Made by a program: the position numbers and the translations under genes. Under the pieces are notes generated by a model. It was not told the origin of the DNA and ran no database searches. It worked only from the letters and a program-made list of their open reading frames with translations. From Epiperipatus broadwayi (lineage: Eukaryota; Onychophora; Udeonychophora; Euonychophora; Peripatidae), in NCBI GenBank assembly GCA_028023455.1, contig JAQFVV010006271.1:1734987-1798986 (forward strand): a DNA stretch of 64,000 bases, in the 5' to 3' direction. This document shows, one piece after another, positions 37,053 to 48,399 of the stretch. The stretch's first letter is position 1; each line of letters begins with the position of its first letter.

Positions 37053-38440
37053 AAAGAAAAAAAAAACTTGCAAACCTACATGTGCATATCAAAAATCATA
37101 ATGTACCAATCAGGGAACCAGCTTCATCTGTTAAAAATCTCAGTTCTAAACATCTAACAGATACTAAAATTTCTGTTCTTGAAAGAGGATTAAACTTTGC
37201 CACAATAACGTCTAATATTCCTTTATTAGATATAATGCAACCACTGAGGAAGTCACTCAAAAATTGCTTTTAGAAGAAGCAGCAGAATTATACTGGAGAA
37301 CAAAAAGAACACTTGAACAAACAACAAAAACTGAATTCAGACATATCCTTTGATGAGATGAAAGCAATTAAACCTCTCAAAGTAGAAAAATCTATAATTA
37401 TTTTCCCTGTCAACAAAGACAATGCAACAGTTCTAGTGGATAAATCTGATTATGATAACAAAATACAAGAACTTCTCACAGCAGACCAATGCAGAAAAGT
37501 GGCAAAATATCCTATATCAAGTACAGAAACAAAGTTACAAAGCATTACTCAGAAAGCATCAAAGGTACTTCAGTGATTCGGAAAAAAGTAAAACTAACAT
37601 CATATTTCAGAAATATTTCTTATCTTCATGGGCTACCTAAAATACATAAAGATTATGTTTCATTAAGACTTATTGTTAGTTCTAGAAATTCCTTACTAAA
37701 ATTTGTCAAGATTTCTTCTCAAAGTACTTAGTCCTTTGTCATACAAGAGCCAGTCTTTTGTCAGGGATTCAAGACACTTTGCAGAATTAATCAATGACAT
37801 GACTATTGAAAGAACTGACATACTAGTAAGCTTTGATGTGGAAAGTTTGTTCACAAGTGTGCCATGTGAAGAAGTATTATCTGTTGTAAGAAAAAGACTA
37901 AATACTGATAATAGCTTACAAATCAGAACATCTCTTCCTATTGATAGTATAAAGGATATATTAACATTCTTTATTGCAACATTCTACTTTTAGTACAACA
38001 TACAATTCTTTATTAAGGAATGGATATGATCTCAACACTGTCACCCCTTATTAGCAATATTACATGTAGGAACTTGAAATTATAGCCATAAAGACTACTC
38101 CATATCCACCTAAAGTTTGGCTTCATTATGTTAATGATACAATTGTTGAATGTCCACATAGTAAAAGCACTTCTACAAACTTTCTGGAAACACATCAACA
38201 ACATATCCCTTCAATTAAATTCACAATGGAATCAGAACATGAATACAATTTGGCATTCTTAGATGTTCTTGTGACAAGGCTTTCTCATGGCAAATCAAAA
38301 CTACAGCTTACAGAAAACCCACACATACAGGAAAATACTTAGCATATACATCCAATGACATAAGATGCACAAAACATGGAAATAATATATATTATCACTG
38401 TGGAACAGAGAAAAAGAAGTTTGTTTAAAAACCAACAATT
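37053..38440 (+). pseudogene. PLE family 1 reverse transcriptase, broken
   Basis: Read across several frames, the product matches the PLE RT at 60-61.6 kb. Visible pieces are KSIIIFPVNKDNATVLV, YLHGLPKIHKD, LVSFDVESLFTSVP (about 37826-37865) and FLDVLVTRLSHGK. The catalytic YVDD has become YVND (about 38127-38138), and part of the QGMAMGSP motif region is deleted or scrambled around 38000-38040. Stops and shifts are numerous, so no activity is expected. Confidence 0.88.
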
Positions 38441-38639
38441 TTAAAAAAGAAAAGATCCAAATAGAACAAACTCTCATGAAATATGGTTATTCATCAGCTA
38501 TTATTAGTAAAAATTTAAATAGACAACATGATGAATACCAAAAGAAAGAACAATTATTGGTACTATAGTATATCAAAAATAGTAGACAAATTAAGAAAAA
38601 AATGCAAACAGTATAACGTTAGAATAGCTTTCCCAAGCC

Positions 38640-39025
38640 ATGCCACACTATAAGAAATTCAAACATCTATAAAACCTAAACTTAAAATTCTGAAAAACAG
38701 AAACTGCACCTATGAAATAACATGTAAATGAGGAATAATGTATATTGGTGAGACCAGTTGTCCCATTGAAAAGTGATTGTAAGAGCACAAACTGATGATT
38801 AGAAGAGAGAAAACAGATGTGTCTAAGGAAGTAGAAGATGTATATACCAATGAACATATGCTCAATTGGGAAAATATAATAATATTGGAAAGAGAGGAAA
38901 AATACAAAAAAGAAAATTCAATAAAGCTGTTCACATTACAATGGTGAATAACTCCACATGACAGCCTAGGGTGACTTAATGTATAGAACCCACTAATCAA
39001 TTTTGCCCTCAAGAAAAAGTAGAGA
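38640..39025 (+). pseudogene. PLE family 1 GIY-YIG endonuclease, broken
   Basis: Encodes, with stops, a decayed CTYEITCK and MYIGETSCPI stretch corresponding to the YEIPC...C...YIGET core of the GIY-YIG nuclease in the 61.7-62.05 kb copy. The second core cysteine codon region contains a stop (AAATGAGGA). It is followed by the same KKWRNQEEP-type end. Confidence 0.8.
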
Positions 39026-39078
39026 AATCAGGAGGAACCTCATAAATAAACATATAAAAATTTTACTGACTGTTGCTT

Positions 39079-39160
39079 TGTCATGATGACTCAATGGATT
39101 AGAGCATTAGCTTAAAATTCAATATTCAAGAATCTAAGGGTTCATGTTCAAATGCCATGC
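39079..39160 (+). other. tRNA-like module in PLE 3' end, degenerate
   Basis: Reads GATGACTCAATGGATTAGAG (A-box-like) and, after about 45 bases, a decayed B box TGTTCAAATGC. It lies about 60 bases after the end of the endonuclease-coding part, as in the 62 kb copy. Confidence 0.65.
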
Positions 39161-39390
39161 TAATACTGTCACTGTTCCAGTCAGCAACACTTGAAAAAGA
39201 GAGGAAAATAATACCTTTAAAAACGTAGAGCATATACTAACCTATGTGCTATTTCTAACAGTTGAATGTAAGGTAAGTTACATTTTTCTAAAGGCATTCA
39301 ATACTCAATACTAGATGATGGAAATAGTCCAATATATAAATACAAGTAAAATACCATCATTATAAACCTTCAGAAAAAGGCTTTTTAAAT

Positions 39391-42300
39391 GGTAGTATCT
39401 TTGTCTGAAGTCCCAAAAACGTACATGAAAGACAAATTCGGGAAATAGTAGCTGTAGAAATGAAATTGTATTTACTGTCATGAAAAAAAGTCTTATTAAA
39501 ATTGGTCAAGGAAACTATTTAAAAATAATTTGAGATTTTGATTTGATTGACAATGACACAAGTTCCTGTAAGAATTTTAAAATTATTTTTGTCGCAAATA
39601 TAGAATTCCTATTCTCAGACCACTAATATAATATTACAGTCTGTATATTTTTTAATTAATTATGTCATTTGAGATTGGAGCTTATGGAATAACTGATATA
39701 GTATTCGTTAGTTGTGCTTAAAGTCTATATCTAGGCTAAAATTAATATAATAATCGCTAGCTAAATAAATTGTTATTCATACGATTGACATATTTATCAA
39801 ACAAAATAGTAAGTCGTCATTATCTTTTACAATAGGGATGTATCTGTAAATATAATTATAATAAAAGTTTAAATTATCAAAGAAAATAATAACAGTATAT
39901 ATTTAACATAAAAACAAATGAGTTATGCAAAAATACAAGTAACGTTTATTTTAATTTTGGATTTAATATTATGATTTTATATTCTTAACATCATAATTAA
40001 TAAGTCTTAGTTTAGTACATCTGAGATCCATAACAAGATGCACTATTTTTATCTGTTGAATGTATCTTTTGTTTTGTAATGAAATCGGCACTGAGTTTTC
40101 TCTTCCAGAATCTCCCATTGCAGTCATAATAAGGAGATTTAGATTGTTTTATCTTTTTGTTTTACTTCTATTTTTGTTTACTACCATTAATTTACTTTGT
40201 ACATAATTTATTAATAGTTTATTCCTAATATTTATATTAAGAAGCAGCCATAAAATAATAATAGTGAATGTTAACCACAGTTACTCCAACCTTAATAATA
40301 TCAGGGCAAGAAATGTCAGACAAAACATCAAAAGTTATTTTTTGCAAACTAATATAAATTAATATTTTAAACAATTCAATTAAAATAAGTATTATAGTCA
40401 ATATAACGTTATTTTCAATATCTACTAACTTGAAACAAAGGTTTTACCCTTAAATCTCTATTCTGTTAGTGTGATTCCGAAATAGAACTCAAAAGATACA
40501 AATTCTATATCAATGCAGATTATCATTTATGATTTTAGAACATCATATTATCATCTGAGTGACATACATTTGATTATTCGAATAACCCAAATTCCAGTCA
40601 TGTAATCCCCAGAATTACGTAGACTTATTGGCATAATAATCATAGTAATAATAATAGTAGTATTTATTTTATTGTAAAACTTGATTTCTATAAAAATGTC
40701 AATAATTTTGTCAGAATTTTTTTCTTAATTTGGAAATAAAGAAGGAAATAGAAAGTCAATTTTTACTCAAAAGTAATTGTAAAAGATAAAGAATTATAAA
40801 TTGTTTCCAAGCATAAAAAATACCCTCCTTCTAATTTTATTCCTGGGTCTCCATCTACTGTAAGCTTGAGTAATTAATAGATAGTAGATGAGCAGTGCAT
40901 ATTAAACATAGTGCAATCATCTTCATATAGTTCTTGAATTATAGCTGTTATCAGTGATGAATTTGAATCTTGATACCACTATTCATTTTTTTAAGTTTAC
41001 AAAAGATGATAGCACTAGAATAAAATAGAAATTGTATATCTTTTAGCAAGCACAATTATTTTGCTTTAAGAGTTTGTTTTATAATTCAATAAATGAATAA
41101 AACTTTTATAAATTTGTAATAATGCATACTTGTACTAACAGAACATGTATTAATAATCACAAGTTTTAATATGCAAATCGTCTGTCTGATAACTCAACTG
41201 GAAACTTAATGAGTGAAAAAGAGTTTGGATCAGGAAGGTTATTTACAAGCTATTGATTTTTAGATAATGCAAATAGTATTTAATGCCAATTTTGATGTTT
41301 TCTAGTTGATAATAACAAAAAACCACCATATGTTTACACATTTTATATCATCGTTGTTATGTTTATGTGCCATATAAAGTTCACCGTTGTGATAAAGTTG
41401 AGATCTGAAGATGTAACAGTATTAGATTGAATTCCTCCACAGAAGATAGTAAAAAAATAGTTTGACCAAATGAGTGGAAATCTATTATATTTTGCATGAT
41501 ATTTAATGCTTAAAAATTAGATGATCACTTGAAAAGTTATTTTATTTATTAAGTTTAAATAATGTTCTTTTTAAAAAATAGAGAAAAGTAAAACTCTGTA
41601 ATTTATTGAAAATTAGCTTTTTATATTTTAAATAATATTTTCATTAAAGACAGAATTTTGGACCCAAATAAACGCTATGGATTGTTATTAATTATTAAAA
41701 AAAATAATACCTAGTTAGTTAGTTGCTTAGACAATACACAATATTCATGAATCTTAAGTTTTAGGTTGAATTTTGAATCAAAAAATTTAAACTATCAAAT
41801 CCATCACTGCACCACAATACTAGACCTCATGTGACAATATCAAAATGTTTCGCTTGAGAGAATCGGAAATGAGAGATTGAAATTTAATGGAAAAATAAGC
41901 TTACCTCTTGTGCATTACACACCAAGATGAGCAAAAGTACTGGGAATTAGTCTGTAGAGCTATTAATGAATGACTTGTTTTTGTAACAAGATTTAAACAT
42001 CATAATCAAACTCATTAGTACTTTATTATATTGCGCTTAAAAATTTATTCTAATATTAAAATTCTAAACGTTAAAAATAAGTCAATAGTAAACAATAGGC
42101 TCTTGTCTACAGACGCAAGACATTATTTATTTTTCCCCCCTCTTCTTTCCCCCCCCCTCCCACCTTTTAGGAAATTGTAATACCCTTTTTTTTTTATTCT
42201 CCAACATGTTCCAAATAGGTTCTTATTTGATGTAATAGTTGCGCCACCATACAGTCGTCCTATTTTTTACTTAAAATATCTAAGTTTAATTGATGGCTAA

Positions 42301-42535
42301 TAATACTCTAGGCATGTTAAATTTTAATTAAAAATAATTATTTACTCGTTTACTAATTAAATTTTAAAATATTTGTGAGAATTAGTTTTTAAATGATTTT
42401 CAGTCCACTCTCCAGATTTCAATAATGACTTCTATACAATATTATTTATGATGTAGGCTTAAATCAAGATCACTAATCTATCCTAAATGTTTCTACATAT
42501 TAGTTTTATTTTTAACTTAAATATTCCAAATAATT
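39391..42535. other. Intergenic sequence, no gene seen
   Basis: AT-rich, without supportable ORF or RNA gene. The only odd spot is a C-rich pyrimidine tract at 42131-42168 ending CTTTTAG/G, which looks like a strong 3' splice acceptor. No exon can be recognised after it. Confidence 0.5.
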
Positions 42536-43540
42536 TTATTTCTTTGTAAATAATTTAAACAGGGTTAATGAAATTTGTCTAAAGTCTTTATTGATGGCAA
42601 AATAGACGTAAAATACTACTACAAAACTAAGATATTCTGATGCGCAAGAAATTACTATCATTAGTTGAAAAAAATGTCCTTTTATAAAACTCATTGATGA
42701 AAATACTTTTATAATAGCAAATAACATTAATGTAAAACCAATTATTCCGTTACATACAAAATGCACAAACAGCATTCCATTTAGTAAAATAAACACAGAT
42801 TTCGTTTCTTGAAAATTACTAGTATATTGTCGTTGTTGAAGAGCCAAACGATTTTGTTTTTGATTTTGGTTTATAGTAATTAATCTTATGTTCAAGATAA
42901 ATGAAAAGACCAAAGGAAAATTATAGAAAACATTTGCATAAACAGTTGACACATAAAGATGAAAACCAGAGAAAAGTGTTTCGATATTCAACACTAAATC
43001 ATGTATTTTACGATTATTATAACAAGTAAAATGATTCACATCTAAAGCGTCTACATATTGAAAATTGAATAATAAAGACACAATAGCTGTGGAAAATACA
43101 AAGATAATCATTTTCTTTACTGTGATCCAAGACTTATAAGTATATGGGCAACTAACAGATAAAAAACGATATGTTGTTATAAGAAGCATTAAAGAGAAGT
43201 TACAGCCCATTATAGAGAGAAGAAATGTAATAAATATTTTTGATAAATAAAACTTGATAGAATGATGAACATTATAATTGTAGAAAAAAACTGCTAAGGG
43301 TAAAAGTGAATTCGTTAATAAAAAGTCAAAGAAACATGAAATGATAAAACCGAGTTTCATTTGTAAATCAAACTGCATCTTGCTGAAAACTACAATACTT
43401 AAAATATTTCCCAGAATTCCTGCGGCCCAAAAATAAGGCCAGATGTTTCTTAAGTAAAACCTAGCAAAGGGGTTTGTAGAGAATGAAATGAAATGATTAT
43501 TATAGCTAAAATTATCTGGAAAACAACAGTTTACTTCCAT
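42536..43540 (-). CDS. Divergent class A-like 7TM G-protein-coupled receptor B, single exon
   Basis: A 334-residue intronless ORF, paralogue of the receptor at 28331-29332, same strand, about 13 kb apart. Roughly half of the residues are identical by eye, with long conserved blocks: GILGN in TM1, KMQFDLQMK in the first inner loop, IMGCNFSL in TM3, TYRFLSV in place of DRY, KMIIFVFS in TM4, DLVLNIETLFS in the second outer loop, KSVF.LLNGML in TM6 and EYLSFV..FYVYF in TM7. One N-glycosylation sequon (N10-F-S) is at the N-terminus. As in A, serine (S100) replaces the usual TM3-top cysteine. The TM7 proline kept in A (P307) is valine here. No stop or frameshift interrupts it, and the shared motifs indicate selection on both copies since duplication. 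Ligand unknown. Confidence 0.85.
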   Translation of the reverse strand: MEVNCCFPDNFSYNNHFISFSTNPFARFYLRNIWPYFWAAGILGNILSIVVFSKMQFDLQMKLGFIISCFFDFLLTNSLLPLAVFFYNYNVHHSIKFYLSKIFITFLLSIMGCNFSLMLLITTYRFLSVSCPYTYKSWITVKKMIIFVFSTAIVSLLFNFQYVDALDVNHFTCYNNRKIHDLVLNIETLFSGFHLYVSTVYANVFYNFPLVFSFILNIRLITINQNQKQNRLALQQRQYTSNFQETKSVFILLNGMLFVHFVCNGIIGFTLMLFAIIKVFSSMSFIKGHFFQLMIVISCASEYLSFVVVFYVYFAINKDFRQISLTLFKLFTKK

Positions 43541-43544
43541 TATA

Positions 43545-46135
43545 TCTACAATTTAACGTCTAATTTTGTGTTTGACAAGACGATTCCAAAATAATAATAA
43601 AACTATTTAGAAATTAATATAGATTGTTTATGTGTTTAAAAAGTAATGCTGAAAAGTTTTAGCAAATAATGATTATATAAACAGCCATAAATTATTTATC
43701 TCCAACATGCAATTCAAACCTTTAATATTTTTCAAGCATTAATTTTTGATTAGTCAGTTAAAATAAACAAACTGAAACATATATTTTGTGTAAAATATAT
43801 ATTTTATTTAATACTATTTTTTATTCAATACTAATAATATATACCTATACCCAATTACTAACATAAGTGAAGGACTCAACTAAAGAAAACAATTTTAGGT
43901 CTCAACATGTAATGTTTATTGATTGCTTATATCTTAGATTGGGGTTTTCCAAGCAAACTCAGGCATTTTTAAAATATTCTTCCTATAGTTAAAGCTAGCT
44001 AATATTAATTGATCAGAAATGAATACCTATTTGTAATTAAGTGGTGGATAAAATAAAGAAGAAAATACAGGAAACGCTCATAAATATATTTATGATTTTT
44101 TTTAAATAAAAAGAGAAATGTTGAAAATGTTTTTTTATCTGTAGCTGTCTATTTTTAACTTCTTACGTATAGAAATGTCTGTAAACAGATCTGTCTGATG
44201 TTGTAAGTGCAATTTTCATCCTGCACGTATTCCGGTATAATATATCTTCGTAGTTAACGTTAAATTCTATTATTCATGTTTTATATTTTTGGCAAAAAAA
44301 TCAATAATATAAAACTATATTACATAATGGTTCATATATAATTTTGTCACTACTTACATTATAATTTAGATTCAGAAATGTCAGAAAAATATAGGTTTTA
44401 TTTTTTTTTTGATAATGTTAATATCTCCATACTTTAACATAATGATTTTTCTTCTTCAAGACATTGATGGCAAAAAGCTTATCTTAAAGAACTTATTGTA
44501 GCTATGAATTTGTTTCTAACTTCCAAAAATTCTAGCTATTTTTTGATAAGCAGAGTTATTTATTTGTTAGCACAATAAATAGAATGTGTATCTTCATGGC
44601 TGTATATTCATTTAAAAGTATTTTTTTTATTATTTGGAAAATTCTTAGATATGATTTCTAGATTCATATTGCTTATTGGAACACTTCAGTTCTTATTAAC
44701 AAATTAGTATTAGCATATAGAATTAATAACAATATGATTTTTATAAATGTTTACTAAATATTATTTTACAAGGCAAAAAAATTTCCAAAAGATGGAGTTA
44801 TTATTTGATATAATGATATAAGAATTCAAATAACTTTTAATACGATCTACTTCATAGATAACTATTTCACTTATACTTTTTGCCGTAGAATATTTTCTTT
44901 TTCATAAAGTCTTACAAATGTTATAGAAGTTGTCAATGCGGCATCACAGATGTTAACATTCAGTTTTTTAATTCATATATATTTTTTAATAATGCCGATT
45001 TCACCAAAGTTTATTCGAAGCACAAGGTGAGCTACATAAATTCACTTTTTCTAGAACCTTGTAAAACATGTGTCTGAGATAATAAATAAATTAAAATATT
45101 ATTATATATATTCTTACAGTTGAGAATCAATAATATATAAACTGATCTGTTTTTCTCTTTAATAATACACTTTTATCATGAACTAGTCTCGCTAAGTAAA
45201 TTATATTTACAATTATTTGATATATTTTCGTGGTAAAAATAACAAAAAATAATTTACCGTATACTTACCATTTTCGTTTATCAGTTGTCATTTATTTTAA
45301 GGATATATGTTTATCATAAAGCACCGACTTTTCCTTTTATATATTTTTTTGAAAACATGTGAAAATCAATAGGATTGCAAGCACTTACCATGGCATGTGG
45401 ACAAATGCATTAAGGATTCCTGTATTTTGACATCATTATTTTACAATCCAAGATTTTTATAAATACCCATCTACAATCTGTATATAATTTTGCTACACGA
45501 AAGTAATTTTCTAAATATAAAATATGTTTTCCGAATAACTATTGTTCAATATCTAATCATAATACAATGTATCACTTTGCCTTTGTCACAATCAGAAATA
45601 AACAAATTGTCAACCTGCAGTCCCTAATAATAGACCACTTGCTTATTTCTATTTATATAATTGATAAACAAAACAACAAGACAAATGATTAAGAAGAGCC
45701 CTTAATTTTAATAAACCTCTACTTATTTTGAAGTCCTAATAAAATATTTTTTTACATAATAATAATTTGTCAGTTACTTTAAGTTATAAATACATTGAGA
45801 TAAGACTAAATATTTTTGTTCCAAACTTATCATTGTTTAATTTAGTAAATGGTCGTGATATGACATTCCAGCAGCAGAAATGGCTGTAAATATAAAATAT
45901 ATAACGCTGCTATTTTGTCAAATCGCACAGTGATTAAATTCAATGGCAACAAATTACTGTGGATTACTAAGATTAGAAAATATTTTGACAGTAAAACAAA
46001 TGTTATGGAAACTTTTTTATTATTTAAAACCATCAGAGGAAATAGTTATGAATTAATCTATAAACATACAAATTAGTAAATATATCCAAGTAACTTTCTT
46101 TTTTATTATTGTTTTTGTTTTATGCTTACCCAAGC
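43545..46135. other. Intergenic sequence, no gene seen
   Basis: AT-rich flank upstream of receptor B. Apart from the TCTAATTTTG word shared with receptor A (43559-43568), nothing gene-like or repetitive is recognised. Confidence 0.5.
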
Positions 46136-46140
46136 TGATA

Positions 46141-46427
46141 ACACGGAGGTAAAACTCTCCATACAAAAGCGTCAGTTCAGTTCAAGCCAGAGTAATCAAT
46201 GGATTCAAAAAGGTTTGTGCTTAAAATTTCTATATAGTGCCTACTCATCCAATATCACTAGACTAGTTTCTAACAAGTAGCTTTCATCCGTTAGGAGAAT
46301 GCAACTATCCAGCAGCCACATTTTACTTTTTTAGATAATAATATAGCTTTGAGTCCCAAATGAACACACAATAATGTTTTAAGCTCATTTGTTTGTATAA
46401 TTGTATAGAACTGAACTCAGTTCAGCA
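46141..46427 (-). repeat. Hammerhead-like short repeat, inverted long copy
   Basis: The reverse complement holds, in order, TGCTGAACTGAGTTCAG, an AAAGCTATATT/AAAAAAGTAAAA segment, GCTGCTGGAT, CGGATGAAAG, GAAACTAGTC (complement at 46261-46270), GATATTGGATGAGTAGG, and a GAGAGTTTTACCTCCGTG end. It pairs as an inverted repeat with 46707-47030. Confidence 0.8.
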
Positions 46428-46479
46428 TCTATACATTTTGGTGTATTTTGTTCTTTAATAACCACAATCATCATAATCC

Positions 46480-46636
46480 TATTGGAGCTGATGAAAGTCA
46501 CAAGCTAGAAACTGTTTCGAAAATATTGGATGAATAGGCACTAGATGGAAATTTTATGCCCAAACCTTTCTCTATTTATTGATTACTCTGGCTTACACTG
46601 AATAGCACTACTGTATGGAGAGTTTTGCCTCTATGG
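46480..46636 (+). repeat. Hammerhead-like short repeat, middle copy
   Basis: Starts GGAGCTGATGAAAGTCACAA, then GCTAGAAACTG, ATATTGGATGAATAGGCACT, and ends GAGAGTTTTGCCTCTATGG. It lies in the spacer between the two longer inverted copies. CTGATGA is at 46488-46494. Confidence 0.8.
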
Positions 46637-46706
46637 TATCAGATGTGTAAACATAAAAATAGTGATCATGTGATGTGTAGTGGTTTAATACCAATCCTGT
46701 CTAATA

Positions 46707-47030
46707 TGCTGAACTGAGTTCAGATCTATATGAATATACAAAAAAATGATCTTGAATTAAAAAGATTATTGTGGTTTTTATTTTGGACTCAAAGCTGTAT
46801 TGTTAACTAAAAAAGTAAAAGATAGCTGCTAGATGATTGATTAGATCCTAAGATCTAGCTACAGCAGTGCTCTCAGATTCTAGGCTCCTCACTGATGAAA
46901 GCCACAAGCTAGAAACCAGTCTGGGGATTTTAGATGAATAAGCACTAAATAGGGATTTTATGCACAAACCTTTCTGATTACTCTGGCTTGCACTGAGTGC
47001 TGCTAATGTATGGAAAATTTTGCCTTTATG
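46707..47030 (+). repeat. Hammerhead-like short repeat, best-preserved copy
   Basis: The copy with the clearest hammerhead-like layout: TCCTCA (46886-46891), CTGATGA (46892-46898), an AGC-CACAA-GCT mini-hairpin (46900-46910), GAAA (46912-46915), CCAGTC (46916-46921), then TGGGGA (46922-46927), which is complementary to TCCTCA with one G-U pair. It continues with a GATGAATAAGCACTAA... segment and ends in TTTTGCCTTTATG. Upstream, 46707-46835 is the reverse complement of 46299-46427. The small minus-strand ORF through it is incidental. Confidence 0.8.
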
Positions 47031-47390
47031 TGATATATTGATTGACAACCCAGAATCTTTTACTTCTCATATCTAACAGTCTGCAATGGTTTCAAACTGC
47101 TTCTGAATTTCATTAAATTATTCTCACAAATGATAACTAGTCAAACTCATAAAAATAACATTATATAATAAATCAACTATCTAAACAAAACATTTGATAA
47201 TTTATGCACCAATTATCTTATAGCTACTTTTGTTATTGTACAAGTTATTTCTCATTAACAACTTTAGCAGTAGATGGATTGTAAATCAATTGAACTGTGC
47301 TCTTTCTAATTGTTTTAAATCGTTGTTAAATGAAGGTTATCTTGATAACAGGTTGAGCTTTACTTCACTAACATACTTGTAAATATATAT

Positions 47391-47625
47391 GGTAACAGGG
47401 TGGAGATCATACTATGTTCCAAAGAACAAAGTAATGTATCCATGTGTATGCATATAGTTTTATTATTAACTGTCCTTATTTTATATTTGATTTTTTTATG
47501 TTTTCTTCAAATAGTTTAATAAAGAGTTAAAACAGACACGAAGGAAGAAGGGGGTTTGTGATCATTTATTTTGTTAAAACATGTGTGTGTATATTGTTGC
47601 ATAGGCAGGTGAATGGAAGGAATCA
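47391..47625 (+). mobile_element. LTR of Gypsy-like element (5' or solo)
   Basis: Matches 54191-54414 along its length: GTAACAGGGTGG, GTATCC, TATAGTTTTATTATTAA, TGTCC, TTCTTCAAATAGTT, TTAAAACAGACA, AAGGGGGT, TTTATTTTGTTAAAACAT and GAATGG.AGGAATCA. Ends are GG(TG)...CA. No tRNA primer-binding site is visible after it, because a TA tract and a foldback repeat follow at once. Confidence 0.85.
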
Positions 47626-47637
47626 ATATATATATAT

Positions 47638-48345
47638 GATCAATAGAAGGAGCTTTACCAAGACTTCCAAACAAGCGTATTTTTGTTTACATAAACGTCA
47701 GAATCAGAATTCACTGTCTCTTTCATTGGTTCCACCTTCAGATCAGCTGATTTCAAGGTGATTTGCTATCATCAGTTAAGGGTAGGAGTTAGAAACTAGA
47801 CCTAAACACTAACTCCAAACGTTTATGCAACAAGTTTCTATCAGTTTGCAAGCATGAATTTTTTAGACACATAAATGTCTTCAAACTCAGCTTATCAAGC
47901 CAGATAGATATATGGGTCTGATATCAGTTCAGTTTCTCCACCTAGTCAAAGCTTCTGCAATATATATCATTGCAAGAAACTTTAAAGGTACATTTATGAA
48001 AAACAAAAACAAGTTTTATATATTGCAGAAGCTTTGACTATGTGGAGAAACTGAACTGATATCAGACCCATATAGCTATCTGGCTTGATAAGCTGAGTTT
48101 GAAGACATTTACGAGTCTAAAAAATTCATGCTTGCAAACTGATAGGAACTTGTTGCATAAACGCTTGGAGTTAGTGTTTAGGTCTAGTTTCTAACTCTTA
48201 TCCTTCACTGATGATAGCAAATCAGCTTGAAATCAGATGATCTGAGGGTGGAGCCAATGAAAGAGACACTGAATTCTGACTCTGACGTTTATGTAAACAA
48301 AAATACACTTGTTTGGAGGTCTTGGTAAAGCTCCATCTATTGATC
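47638..48345. mobile_element. Foldback element, 330-bp inverted arms
   Basis: The left arm 47638-47966 and right arm 48017-48345 are inverted repeats of about 94% identity by eye, separated by only about 50 bases. The ends are GATCAATAGAAGGAGCTTTA and TAAAGCTCCATCTATTGATC. The loop carries GAAAAACAAAAACAAGTTTTA, whose complement recurs just outside the right arm (about 48377-48400). No ORF or transposase. It is a non-autonomous foldback/MITE-type element or a recent inverted duplication, inserted at the 3' edge of the LTR. Confidence 0.9.
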
Positions 48346-48399
48346 ATAAATACAAGCGATAGCAAGTTTACGTATATAAAACTTGTTTTTGTTTTTCAT

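Larger units (their letters stand above)
36180..39390 (+). mobile_element. Penelope-like element family 1, decayed copy with inverted and direct terminal pieces
   Basis: From the left: 36180-36640 is the reverse complement of the element's own 3' end. Next, about 36645-36695 is a short direct copy of the extreme tail (AAAATACCATCATCACAAAC, also at 39351). The body then runs from about 36700 to 39390. The direct tail next to the 5' part is the remnant of a head-to-tail partial tandem, the classical Penelope 'pseudo-LTR'. The body includes an N-terminal region (about 36700-37060) missing from the better copy at 60 kb. Overall it is older and richer in stops than that copy. Confidence 0.85.
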
